Notes under the pieces: model-generated
Databases searched by the model: none
What the model was told of the DNA's origin: nothing
The model's input: only the letters and a program-made list of their open reading frames with translations
Source of the DNA: Pseudoscleropodium purum
Lineage: Eukaryota > Streptophyta > Bryopsida > Hypnales > Brachytheciaceae
DNA: 64,000 nt
Direction: 5' to 3'
Assembly (NCBI GenBank): GCA_963969395.1
Contig: OZ017803.1
Coordinates: 11,594,001-11,658,000 of the forward strand
Program-made: the position numbers and the translations under genes
Shown: positions 47,201 through 58,514 of the stretch, piece by piece
Position numbering within the stretch: the first letter of the stretch is position 1
Layout of the letters: every line of letters starts with the position of its first letter

Positions 47201-48208
47201 GAGCAAATTTGCATGCAACTTGGACACATCTAAAGTACCTTGGATTTGAATTCTCTTCAATTAGCCCTTTACTTCTACCTCTACCACAATGCAATTCATG
47301 CCAATTGCATCTACCACGCTATTGTCACCCAAATACACCTTGTAGTTGCTAATAGATTCATACGTAAAGAATACTTGCATATATGGAGTCATATATTGCG
47401 TTGCACCGGAATCAATGACCCACTTGAACATGTCAGTGTTGTCATATCCATCATTGGTTGCAAATGCAAAATCTTCCTCCACTTCCTTCACACTAACCTT
47501 GTTTACACTCTCCTTTTTCGGCAACCTACAAAACCTTACAAGGTGGCAGGGCTTACCACAATTGAAGCAAGTGCGTATTTCATTGTGTGGTTGTGAGATT
47601 TTCCCTTGGCCATATTGTGAGTAGAGCCTTGCACCTCCTCCATGAGGCTCATTCTCCTTCCTCTTAGACACTTCATACATCAATCTTGCCATAATAAAGT
47701 CAATAGTAAGCTTCGCCATCGGTCTAGTCTCCAATGCCGTAATGAGATACTCATAAGAATGTGGCAAGCTCTGAAGCAAAGTCATGACAATGTCTCCATC
47801 TGTGACGGGCACCTCCAAACAAACGAGTTGGTCCGCAACCACCTTTACCTTGTTGATGTGATCAAGTATGTCCTCATTCTTTTGCATCTTACACGTGAAG
47901 AACTTGTGTCGAATGAAGAGCATGTTGGACAAACTCTTTGTCTCGTGGATGTTGCAAATCACCTTCCATGCCTCCATAGGTCCTTTATATACTCGAACAT
48001 GTGCAAATTGCCTATCCACAAGATTACAAACAATTATAGAAAAGGCCTTCTTCACCCTCCTCTCATAGGCCTTCTTGACTTTGGTATCCACATCATTTGT
48101 GGGTACTTCTTCGGTGCCTTCCACAATCTCCTACAAATCCTTCTCGAATAAAATCATCTCCATTTTGAACTTCTAAAGTCCAAAATTGTCTCTATTGAAC
48201 TTGTTCAT
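44264..48208 (-). pseudogene. Copia element C gag-pol, nearly full length but broken
   Basis: Reading the minus strand from 48208: gag (about 48208-47600) with a CFNCGKPCHLVRFC zinc knuckle, a protease with WVIDSGATQYMTP, a GAG-pre-integrase domain (LWYKKLGHLNEKS), integrase (VERTNCTFVEMNRT, CIAYALDLSP), a hydrophilic linker, reverse transcriptase (MDLEMHQMDVTMAFLN, YVDD near 45250, LHYCLGVEFQRQ), and an RNase H end (ADVFTKAFAKLRYEG) near 44330. The order is the standard Ty1/copia order. Stops and frameshifts occur throughout. In gag, two stops (48131-48133 and 48173-48175) stand where the copia family has tryptophan, and a TAA interrupts at 47261. The element is dead but well enough preserved to identify every domain. 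Confidence 0.8.
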
Positions 48209-49080
48209 GACCCTTGAGCTGTCTCCTTCACTAGTAACTATGGTAAATGCCTCTAACTCCAATTGTAAACCTCTTCAGTGCAATCCATCATGTAGTAATA
48301 CCAAGTGATACCAATCACTTCAATATACCTCAACTTTGCACAACTAGCTCTCTTGTAGTTGCATAAAGTCCAATAGGGCCTCCAATGACCCAAATCGCTC
48401 AAATAGGACTTTCAATGGTCTAAATCTCTCCAATGCACACTCAAATGCTCACAATCTCCCAATTCAGACCCCCAAGTGATCCAAATCACTCCAATGAGCA
48501 CTCCAAGGCATACAATCTCTCAATTCAGACCCTAAGTGGTTTAAAACGCTTCAATAAGCACTCCAAGACTCACAATCTCTCAATTCAGACTCCAAGTGGT
48601 CCAAATCACTCCAATGAGCACTCCAAGGCTCACAATCTCTCACGTTAGGCTCCAAATGATTCAAATCACTCCAATAAACACTTAAACACTCACAATCTCT
48701 CAAATGAAGTTCAAATCACTTCAACAAGCTCTTAAAGGCTCCAAATATCTCAAATGAAACCTTAATAGCTCCAAATCACTCCAATGAGCTCTCCTAAGCT
48801 CCAAATCTCTCAAATCAGACCACTAGAGTCACCTCTAATTCAAATCAACCTTCCAAGAGCAAGAATGTACTCCAAACAAGAAAATATCTCAAAAAATGGT
48901 CAAAATCTTAACTCCAAATGACCCCAAACTCCAAGCTCTACAAATGCTCCTCAAACACACCTCAAAAAAATGATCAAAATTTTGACTTCAAATGACCCCA
49001 AACTCCACGAATGCTCCTCAAACACACCTTGTCAAAAGATCAAACCTTTAATAGCAACTCACATGAATGGACCTATAACC
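48209..49080 (-). mobile_element. Long untranslated leader of copia element C
   Basis: 872 bp separate the 5' LTR from the gag start. The part adjoining gag (about 48340-48860) is a degenerate tandem repeat; the part adjoining the LTR is repeated caaatgaccccaaactcca phrases. No classical initiator-Met primer site is evident next to the LTR at 49080. Confidence 0.6.
48370..48800. repeat. ~60-bp tandem repeats in the copia C leader
   Basis: Five to seven degenerate units contain caatctctcaattcagac, caagtggtccaaatcactc and caatgagcactccaaggctca. Period is about 60 bp in the best part (48450-48650), where the plus-strand open frame consequently shows 20-residue repeats such as NLSIQTPSGPNHSNEHSKAH. 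Confidence 0.85.
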
Positions 49081-49350
49081 TATTGAGAATGGAATATCAA
49101 AGTAATATATGACAATAAAGAAGATTACAAAATAAGCTTGAGAAAGGGATCTTAAACCCAAACAAGGGATTGCCTTCTTATACTACTCTACCAACAAGTG
49201 TCATGACAATCTTTATGGGATAAGTCACTTCTAAAGGGGGCTACCCTCTCTAAGGCCCTATTGGCTTGGCTACAAACAACTTGTACTAAAGTCAACCTAT
49301 ACAAAGAGCTCCTACAAGTAATCCTAACACATTATCCAAATCTTTAAACA
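49081..49350 (-). mobile_element. 5' LTR of copia element C
   Basis: 270 bp matching 43965-44263, with the same TATTGAGAATGGAA start and a TTTAAACA end. The five bases outside the element differ (CTTAC on the left, TATTG on the right), so no target duplication survives and the two flanks belong to different sequences. Confidence 0.75.
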
Positions 49351-49410
49351 TATTGAACCTCTATACTATAGTTCTGGGTATTTTGTGAAGTAGGAAAAAT
49401 TTGAACTACA
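49351..49410 (+). mobile_element. Truncated right LTR end of the decayed LTR element
   Basis: About 60 bp (gaacctctatactatagttctgggta and onwards to AACTACA) match 34712-34757. This is the distal LTR end; the rest of this LTR is missing at the copia C junction. Confidence 0.7.
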
Positions 49411-51015
49411 CATATGCATTCTGACTATTAACATTTGTCTAATTATTGTCTTATGTCTTTAGCTCTTGATAGTATATCAAGTCTACAATATTAATTCTTT
49501 TTTAGTTTATTTGTATTAATAAGTTGAGAAAGAAAATTAACTTCAACCATGTATTTCTATAACTATCATATATGAAGAGTTTATGTACACTAAATCCCTG
49601 AATGGTCTATTTGGAGACAAAAGTGACACTTGTATTTACAAAGCATTAAAGAATTTTAGGGTGAAAACTACAACTAATGTTTTTGTTTGCAAACTTATCT
49701 AAATGATGTTGTATCAAATAGATTAACAAAATAAACTTTTGGAAGTCATGAGACAATTGTTGGACAATCATTAAGAATTGGCATGACTATAGACAATTGT
49801 TAAAATAGCTTGGGAAGTCTCCAAAACACTATAGAGCATCTATAAATAATGGTTTCAAAGCAAGTAAATTATCCTTGAGACCATGGAAGTTGGTCACCTT
49901 ATACCATATTCATTAATGGATACCTAGCTATTTTTTCAAGTTAAAGGAAGCAATGAACATTAATGAACAATGTTATACATACCTAGCCTATTGGAGAAAC
50001 CATCTATAACTAGGTAATTAATGTTTTCACATTCTTCATGACCAATTTACTCCCAACTATTATGATAACTATACCTAAGTAAATGCATATGAGCAATTTG
50101 GCATAGTTTTAAAAATTAAATAGCCTAACTTTTACTGGATCTTATGGAAGTCTAAAAAAAAAATACTCTTTTTTAAAGCATTTTAGCCCCCCTATGAATA
50201 AACTATTGATTTCAAAGTATTAAAAAATAATTAACCATGAAAAAATCATAGGCTCTTCTAATAGAGGCCAAGCAATGCAATTTAAACGGAGGTTTTAGAA
50301 AAAAGGTCACATTACAATTAGGTGTTACCTTAATCTTCTAGGTCCTATGACCCTCCAAATTGGTTTCCATAGTGTGTAAAAGATAAAGAATTAAGAGACA
50401 TTTCTTTGAGATAAATTAGAAGTGAGTTAGGAAATTGAAGTTAATAATTTCATTTGATAGAGAATGTATTGGAAAAAATTAAAATTAAAAAATAAAATAG
50501 TTATGTGCATTTACATATGGGTATGCTTGCTAGTTTGTAAAATATATGGAAAAAAGTACGAAAGATGTGTTATTTTATTGTTTATTAGCATTAATTGATG
50601 CCTCTTTGAAGAGAAACTGAATACAAAGATAGTTCATTTAGATGAGCACTTTGGAAGAAAAGGTTGCGATAAGAAAATACAGTTTATAAATTTATGTTTA
50701 GCAATGTCTTTAGCACTTGCAAGTATTATGGTCAACTATATGCTTTTCCCAAGTTTTATACTCTTAATAAATGTTGGTTTCAATTATTCTTCTATAAGCA
50801 TTGATTAACTACAAAAGAAATACAATTGAACTTGTGTCAAATTTAAGTAGTATATGATTTTGTATACATCCATGTCAAGTACTTCTCGTATGAAGCATGT
50901 ATTTTTATACATGGAAGTTATATTTTGAGTATTGATTGTTGCTTATGAATCACAAAAGCAATATTTATGAATTCCTAAGGCTCTCAAAGTGAATCTTTAA
51001 CCCCTAATCATGCAA

Positions 51016-51039
51016 GGGGGGGGGGGGGGGGGGGGGGGG
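51016..51039. repeat. Homopolymer G tract (24 G)
   Basis: 24 consecutive G residues stand in AT-rich DNA. The exact length is likely unreliable in any assembly. Confidence 0.9.
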
Positions 51040-52334
51040 TTGTATTTGCAAAATGTGGCCAAACTTGCTAAGAATTTGAGAAATTTTTATGCTCATTTTC
51101 TCTTGAAATAAAAAAGAATGTAACTATAGGAACTTGAACTTCATATTGAAAGTGATTACCTCAACAAAATTGAAATTAGTCAACCTCAAAATTTAGAAGA
51201 TATTTAAGTTTGAAGTTTTATTTGGGTCAATGGAAATATAGGGTAGCGCACTTTGAAGGAGTATATCTTTGTGAGAATATTTTTGAAATAATAAATTCTT
51301 ATGTTCAATAAACTATATGAGAGTTGAAAATATAAATATAAAATTTCATAATATTCCAAGCATTTTTCAATTCATGGCAGAGTTTGCAATGCACGACAAT
51401 GATTGAGGAGTGTTAAGATTTAGTTACAACCTAGCTGAATTTTTTTGAAGATTCCTACATGACATAGAGAATGTTGGGTAAGGTACTAGCCCAAAATGCT
51501 AAGTTAGAAAACCAATTGGATAGGTTAAAAAAGTTCCAACAATTTGATTGGCTACCCTAGCAATACATAGGAGATTTATTATTTGAATTTTTGTTTTTTT
51601 GGTGGGTAGCTAAGGAAAGGGGGAGTAGGGCAAATTTTTTTGGCTAGTGTAAGGGCTGGACTACCTTGATAATTAGCCTCAATGTCTTTCTTAGCCTCTA
51701 TATGAAAGTAGTGTATTTATTAGCCTTTGTATAAAAAATGACAATAATATGCTATATTTATTAGCCTATGTATGAAAGCAATATGATTATTTGTCTATGT
51801 CAATATGTAATGTGTCCATTAGTTACATTCACATTGTAATTAGGGTTTAGGGTTGGCATCATCACTCACTTATTCTTAAAGATCTATGGGGGCATGATTA
51901 CATGGAATCAATCAATGCAAACTATATATCCTAACTTGCTTGTGCTTGCAAAATGGGCTCATGCAATGTGTGTCTATTGCGATTTGTAAGAGAGTGTTTA
52001 GTTTGCAAAATTTGATCAAAATCCATGTTAGAAATACGCTTGGTACTAGCAAGAATTTAGAAACTGTGCTTACAATTGCATTGGAAGGGCTAGATGAGGA
52101 ATTTGATCATGTCAATGATTGTGCCATCCCTTTGTGAAAGAATGAGAGTAAATATTGCTTCTTATATACTAATCCCTTAAGTTACTTATGTTCTTTCATT
52201 AATTAGAAGGAACCAAAGTGATGCTTTTTGTTTGTATCCTGCACTTCATTGTAAAAAAAGTCAATTGTCTTGACTTCAATGTCTTCCATACTAACTAGCC
52301 TCTGGAAAATGCTTGAACCCTTTTGGGGATCCTT

Positions 52335-52400
52335 ATATATACAACAACCATTGAAGGTGCTTATAATATAAACACCTATAATATAGATATCTATAATATA
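52335..52400. repeat. Dispersed repeat, inverted copy at 61905-61965
   Basis: ccattgaaggtgcttat followed by repeated ctataatata phrases occurs here, and its reverse complement at about 61905-61965 (cctatattataggtgtttat...gcaccttcaatggttg). Confidence 0.7.
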
Positions 52401-53904
52401 GCTTTGAAAAATTTCACAAGGTGAAGTTTAACTTGAAATTTGATGAAACTACCACCATTGGATTCATAACACAATGCATTTCTTAGGAATCAATATTTTT
52501 TTTAAATTCAAAAATTGAGAATGGTTAGCCCATAAAAAAAAGGGCAGTGACCAAAAAATGGTGACTTGGGTCATTAGGGGTTAATCCCAAAGTGACAAAG
52601 AGGATAGAAAGTGTCCTCGTGCTTTTTCAAATGCAGATAACTGAAACTTGGAGTGAATTGACAAAAGATTTTGAACACTTTTTGTAGATCTATGGAAGAC
52701 CTATGTAATGAGCTTATCGCCTCGAAAATTAGTTGAATTCTTAATTTTTGGTGTCAATTTTAATCTATAGATAGTGCTATTGAGCATATCCATATAGACT
52801 CAAGGATTGACGTTATTGAAGATTAGCTCCAGTTTTGCCTTTAAGCACTTGGAAAAGAAGCCTGTTGGTGAGGGTTGCCATAGCACTTGCTTTTTGATTC
52901 ATGTTAGCAGGATAGGTAGACAACTTGCAGTAGTTCCATCTTTCCATTGGTTGTCAAGCATTTTTTCGCAAAGAGAGATGCTCCACATATTCAAGCATGC
53001 ATGGCCTTGCCCATGTGGCACTCTAAAGGTGGGATTGCCCGACAATACGTCGGGTTTGTGAAGAAGATGGCCAAAGGTGGTATTTGGTGCCTTGTGAATG
53101 GAGATCAGGTCGTTGAATGTCCTCCAAATTTTTATTGCAGCCTATCAATGGAAGTATCCATGAATGCACCACAAAGATTCTATGAAATTGTTAGCCTCTT
53201 TTTCTATGCATTTTATTCATTTTGAAGTATTGAAAGTGTCCACTTGTAGAGGGCTACAAAACCTCCTTCGAGGATGGCAAAACTTTAGAGATTTTTCATT
53301 TTTTAAAGTCTAAGGTCTCTGTCATGTCACTGTTCCCATCTTTGTAGTTCAATCACTTCAATGTTATAACATTTTTTGAGTTGCATTACAAAAAATTTTA
53401 GCCTTCGGGAGGTTTGTGAGTTTTGAATCCCTTGAGTGCAATTAGAGAGGAATTCCTATTATCGATTTTTATTTTTTATTATTTTTTAATGAAAGCACTT
53501 GATGTGGTACTACTTGTGCCATGTCAACACCATGTCAGATTTTCGTACTATTTTAATATTTAAAAAGAAATTGTACTTGCACTGTGGGGTGCCAAAAAAT
53601 GAATTCTTAATGGCCCTCCGCAAGGTTCAAATTTTTTCTAATGTTGATAAGTGAATTCCTCCCCAAAGTAAGGTTTGTCCTTTTTTCACTCCAATTTCAC
53701 GAGTACTGCACCAAATTGCATGGAGAAATTGAGTTTTCTAAACCAAGAATATACAGGTGAATTTTCTTGAGCTAACCCCTAGACATCTGTCCCTCTCCCT
53801 TGTACGATTCAATGTATCTATACCTTCTTTGGTCTTTGCAAAAAATTTACAACATTTGAGCAACTTTCAAGAGTTCTTTGCCAACAAGAAAATTGAATAG
53901 TGGT

Positions 53905-54120
53905 GTTCCAAATTTTAACATTCATCCACATATTGGATAGAAATATAACATTAGTACATACCACATATCCATAATTTTATTTTCATCCATAATCGGCAAT
54001 TTCATCCAAGATTTTTTTTCATTTCAAATTTTTTGGAGAAAAACTTTACATTTCAATGCCATTTTTTAGCCAAATTATTTTTTTCTGGTGCAATCTGGCA
54101 CTAGAAAGCCAAAAAAAGCA
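53905..54120. repeat. Dispersed repeat, inverted copy at about 62800-63030
   Basis: Shared blocks in the same order on opposite strands include acattcatccacatattggatag, ccatattccataattttattttcatccataat-like text and atttcatccaag followed by a T-rich run and ttttttgg. Similarity decays further inward. Confidence 0.7.
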
Positions 54121-54249
54121 CCCTAGAGTGACTTGCGTATAGCTTGTGCATTTCTCATACATCTCATGGTTGACATCACTGCACACAATGTCATGAAACT
54201 CCAAATTGTTAAAGATCCAAGAGCGAATTGTTCTAATTTTTTGCGCACC

Positions 54250-55169
54250 CACTGACTGTTCTCCAATTTGCTATGATTCCTTTCTCCACTTCAGGTCCTC
54301 TGTCCTCAATGATCCCTCGTCTAACTTCAGATTTCTGTAAACATTCTCGCTCTCACCAAAAGGGCTCTGGACCTCAACTGTGCCAGAGCTCTCCCCACCG
54401 TCGCTGAACGCAATCTCCCGACTGGCACTAAGTTAACGAGAAGTGAGCGAATGGCAGATTCTATTTGATGTCAGAGACGCCGGGCCCTGCTGAGAACGTG
54501 TGACCCTGTCGACAGTCGACACAACGTAAAAGTGCGAGTTCAAAACGTACTTGACTCTGTTCAGGGGATGATGGTTGTTGTCTTGTTGATGATGAGCCAG
54601 AGGGCGTCCTATTCGAGGTAATTGTTTAGGGTTCATATCTCCGTCTGTGGAAGTACAGGGTGTACCTTGCCTTACAGCGAACCGGCTTGACAGGTTACAA
54701 TTCAAATTTTCAAGCACCCACGACCGAATTGTCTACGGCATTTGCAGCTCTCCAGTCTCCAATGTCTGTGCACCTATGCATCACTTCGGGCTGTGTTTCG
54801 GTGTCAATGCTTGTGCCCAGATTGCAAAGAGTCACTTGGTTGTGTGAGTGTAATTGAGTGTCAGGGAGGCGGTACAGTTGACAGCAATCTGCTGCGCCGC
54901 CCACATTAACGGCCCGTCCTGTGATGATGACCTACGGCATGGTGCAGCCTGTTCCATCGATTGTCAAGTCCACTTTGCTCGATCTGTTGGGTTGAGTCTT
55001 CGGTGGGAGGACGACTTGTGGGTTCTTGCTTGTAGGCTACTGCAAATTCAAGCATTCGCGGTAGTCGTGGATCGCTTCTTGGGGCTTCAGTTCGAGGTGA
55101 TGATGTTTCCTGGCGCCATTTAGGTCTTGAAATCTGGTACCATTGGATTCTATCCCTGCACTGAGAACA
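54250..55169 (+). promoter_or_regulatory. 5' flank / leader of the RING-finger gene
   Basis: Composition rises to genic levels from about 54280. Several short frames overlap on both strands, none with domain content, consistent with promoter and untranslated leader. Confidence 0.4.
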
Positions 55170-58100
55170 ATGGATCAGCGGGTGCAATTCGGGGAGGCTG
55201 GTTCGCAACAGACTCGGATACCCGGGTTCTTCCGGAACGTTCATTCGAAATTTTCAGGGTTGTCACCCAAGTCTGAAGATGTTGTGATCACTTCCCAGGT
55301 TGTGAGGAAGAAGCCACAGCTTATTATTGGGAGTGCTTCGAATCGAACTTCCCCGCCCGAACTGATCCATTCAAATGAGGAGCGTTTGACTGGAAAGAAG
55401 CGCAAATCAGCAACCGAGGTGGAGGTACTGTGTTAAATTGACGTCCAATTTCCACCAGTTTTTCCTATTCTTTCTTTGAGCACGAGTAGTTCTCAATAGT
55501 GCTAATGATTTTCCATCAGCTCTTGGTCTTGTATTGACATTTCAAATACAAGAAGGAAGTAGGTCTTTATACATTGGGTACCGTTTTCTGTACAAGGTTC
55601 GCTGTTTTCTGCACTGCATCAATATGTTTTCGAGCGGCATTTTCGTTGCAGCCCGTTGGTGACTCCGTTGTACTCTCTATATTGCAGGATGTAGTGAATG
55701 ACAGGAGAATGCATGAAGTGTCAATTCCCATCAATAATGCATTTTCAGACTGGCAGCCAGCTATGAAAAAAGAGAAGGGTATGGTGGAAGCCAAGGTTTT
55801 GGAGAAGAAAGTAGCGCGGGAACAGGAAAGCAATCGGATAGCGACGAATGAGCCAATTTCGAATGCTCATAAAGTAATCAACACAGTTGAGGAGAGTGTG
55901 TCCGAGGTCCAACAGAACCAATGTTGCGTACAGTCTCCACCGAGTTTGCTTCAGGATAGTCCTCCATTTCAGTTGAAGGAAGCAAGGGTAGACACTGAGG
56001 TGGGAAAAATTAATAAGGAATGGAGTTTCGACAGCCGTGACAGTGAAAACTGTACCACCAGTGAAAATTCCCAAAGAAAGGTACGTCCTGATCTCCTCAA
56101 ACTGCCTGCCTGAGGTTGCAGCTGTTCACTATGATATAGTCCGAATATGTGATAAGTGTGATAGGGTCGATGATAGTCTAGCAATTGTGCAGATACTTTA
56201 GAATGTCGTTTAGTGCAGGTCATAACATAGAGGTCTGAGTGTACGTTGGACCAGCCTTTTCTTCACATTGGCAAGCATCCCACGTAGCAATTGTTGCAAT
56301 GTTTAGGGAAACGGTACAGCAAGTTGGAACAGTAGTTGTTTGCAGTCAACGAATTCTGTCATGCTTTAACGAGGAGTCCTGTTTGATGCAATGGTAGGAT
56401 GAGCATTTGGGAGGCAAGTGGAGTCTCCCTGTGGATCTAAAGGGCAATGTTTTCTCGTGTAAACTGAAAGAAATTCTCGCCAAACCATTCGACGAGCTGG
56501 AGTTTAAAGAATTGTGGACGTTGGCCACGCGACGGAAGCCTGTCCAGAAGTTGCGCCAAACTCGCGGTCGGACCATGCAAGTCAATACAAAGGATGAAGG
56601 CCTTTCTTACTTTGATCATCACCGTGGCAAGTTGTGCACGCTTTTCTTATCTGAAAGATCTTCTCGTAGGCTGCTAGTGATTTGGTCTCGCTTCGCCATT
56701 ACTGTAATGAGACGAATCTACCATATTTACATGAAACGATCAGGTTAATACTCTTGATTTATGCTCTCTCGGTTCACCGGAACTCTACCGTTTGTGGCAA
56801 ACTGATGACAGGAATCTCTTGATGATTTTGCAACAGATTTAGCCCAACGGCTTGAGGAGTCCTCACTCCCATCAGAAAAACTGGCACTACTACGATGCTT
56901 CTTCTTCTGGCTTCAGGTAAGCACTTGCACGAAAGCGAAAGTTTAGTTATAAACTTTTAAAGTTGATTCTTCTTCTGCTCCTATATTATCCCATTTGATT
57001 GGAAAATAGAAATTTTAGGCAGGAGGCATGTTTTACTTACATTCTGACTCTCCCTCTGTAGATTTGAATCTAAAAACGAACTATGAGCAAGGCTCTTTCA
57101 GTCTATCTCCAATTTTTAAAATTTAAACTTCACCGTTTGATGTGGAATAATATATTTCTAAGCAAGACATTTGCACATTAAGTTCGTGTGTACAACTACA
57201 CGATTTATTCTATTATTTATTCTATTTAGTGTATGATAGCCTATTTTGTATGCCTATGATATTCTGTGAACACCATGTATTAGTGCACCTATTGATGACA
57301 ACTAGTCTCTAAGCTTTGAATCTTGTGCTGTACTCGAGTGACTATTCACTAAATAGCTTCTTGATGATGATCCCGAGGTACACAATTTAACAATAGTGAT
57401 TCATGTACTCTATAGCACACTATTTTTTTTTCAATACACCATGGATGACATGAAATTGAACGAACAGTGTAGCCGATGCTTGCTTTCGTATCCTTGTGTG
57501 ATAAATACCTGTTTATTTTGCAGCATTCATGTATGGAAGGTGCGTACCAGCCTTGGGCTTCTGCATCAAAGAACAGGACGGAGGAAGATGACTGTGACTT
57601 CACTGATGGCCTAGATTGTGAGGTGTGTTGAATTTCAGCTCTTTAATTTTGAGTTCTTACCTAATCACATCTGGTGGTCTTTGCAGAGCTTGTGCTTTTG
57701 GAAGACGGGCAACTCCGGGGTTTTCTACATTAATTCAAATATGATTAAAAACAACAGACTTCAATTTTTTGCCCACAGTATTCCTTTCAAGGTTTATAGA
57801 ATGAAGCAGCGTGGAATTTGTCAAATGTGATTTGAAACCTCCAAATGGATACTGTTTCTCCTTAGTCCCTAAAGGTTCGACCCTTTTCCAGGTCCTTGCT
57901 GTGGTGCTTTCTCTTGATGAGAAGAAGGACGTGAGCTCTGTAGTGAAGCCTATGGAGCCAGTTACCGTTGATCTCAGTGATGAGGATGAGGATGATTGTG
58001 TTGAAATAAGCGTGAAATTGCCTGCGAAAGCAGTCCCTAAGCCGAGCAACTGTAATAATTTTCAGAAGGCTGCTTCTGTAAGTCGAGCATTTAATTGTTC

Positions 58101-58514
58101 ACTGCATCGAGATTATTGCTTATTTCAATATTTTTAACTCATGACTATTCCTAATGGTCACTGTTTATCTCTGAGTAAATATTAGTTAATAGAATCTCTA
58201 ATGATCAGTCTCTATTAGTTAATAGAGCCTGCCTGAACCCATTCGTGTGAACAGCCCAAGGTAAACTCACAAGGTTTGTGTTAGTACTAATCTGGCTGGT
58301 TTTTTGTGTCTACAAGTGCAATCGCTGCTCCAAGGAATTTGGCATGGAAAAGGAACGACAACGGGCCCTGTACGAGTCGTGTGGCCACATTGAAACATGC
58401 ATGAAGTGTGTAGATACACTGTGGAGGGTGGGTACGCAGAGTTGTCAAGAATGCGGGGAGATCCAGTGTGTAAGACCGAGATCCATCATGGACTTCGCTG
58501 ATGACTCAGATTAG
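55170..58514 (+). CDS. Plant protein with C-terminal C3HC4 RING finger (probable E3 ligase)
   Basis: Eight exons in consistent phase, 55170-55424, 55652-56080, 56398-56626, 56837-56916, 57524-57622, 57687-57791, 57892-58077 and 58317-58514, give 526 aa. The N-terminal about 230 residues are disordered and basic. Exons 3-5 carry an ordered block, FDELEFKELWTLATRRKPV, TKDEGLSYFDHH, then KLALLRCFFFWLQHSCMEGAYQPW, that I believe is conserved in a plant-specific family I cannot name. An acidic VDLSDEDEDD stretch, similar to a SUMO-interacting motif, precedes the RING. RING ligands are Cys462, Cys465, Cys483, His485, Cys489, Cys492, Cys504 and Cys507 (CX2C-X17-CXH-X3-CX2C-X11-CX2C). ATG 55170 is used; the frame also extends to a TTG at 55143. 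Intron 3 appears to use a GC donor (GCAAGT at 56627). Substrate unknown. Confidence 0.72.

Larger units (their letters stand above)
49411..53900. other. AT-rich intergenic DNA
   Basis: No gene is convincing. Frames at 51940-52137 and 52807-53225 are isolated, lack recognised domains and sit in decayed sequence. A poly-G tract and a dispersed repeat are listed separately. Confidence 0.55.

Noticed and set aside
47642..48151. 169-codon plus-strand frame
   Set aside because: Antisense of copia C gag; the minus strand carries the zinc knuckle and protease.
48433..48648. Plus-strand ORF with 20-residue repeats
   Set aside because: Produced by the 60-bp non-coding leader array; copia C is on the minus strand.
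48370..48800. CRISPR-like direct repeat array
   Set aside because: Units are contiguous and degenerate with no unique spacers, in a plant retroelement leader.
57811..57891. Continuation of the RING coding exon upstream of 57892
   Set aside because: The frame does not join exon 6 in phase, whereas an intron 57792-57891 ending TTTTCCAG does.
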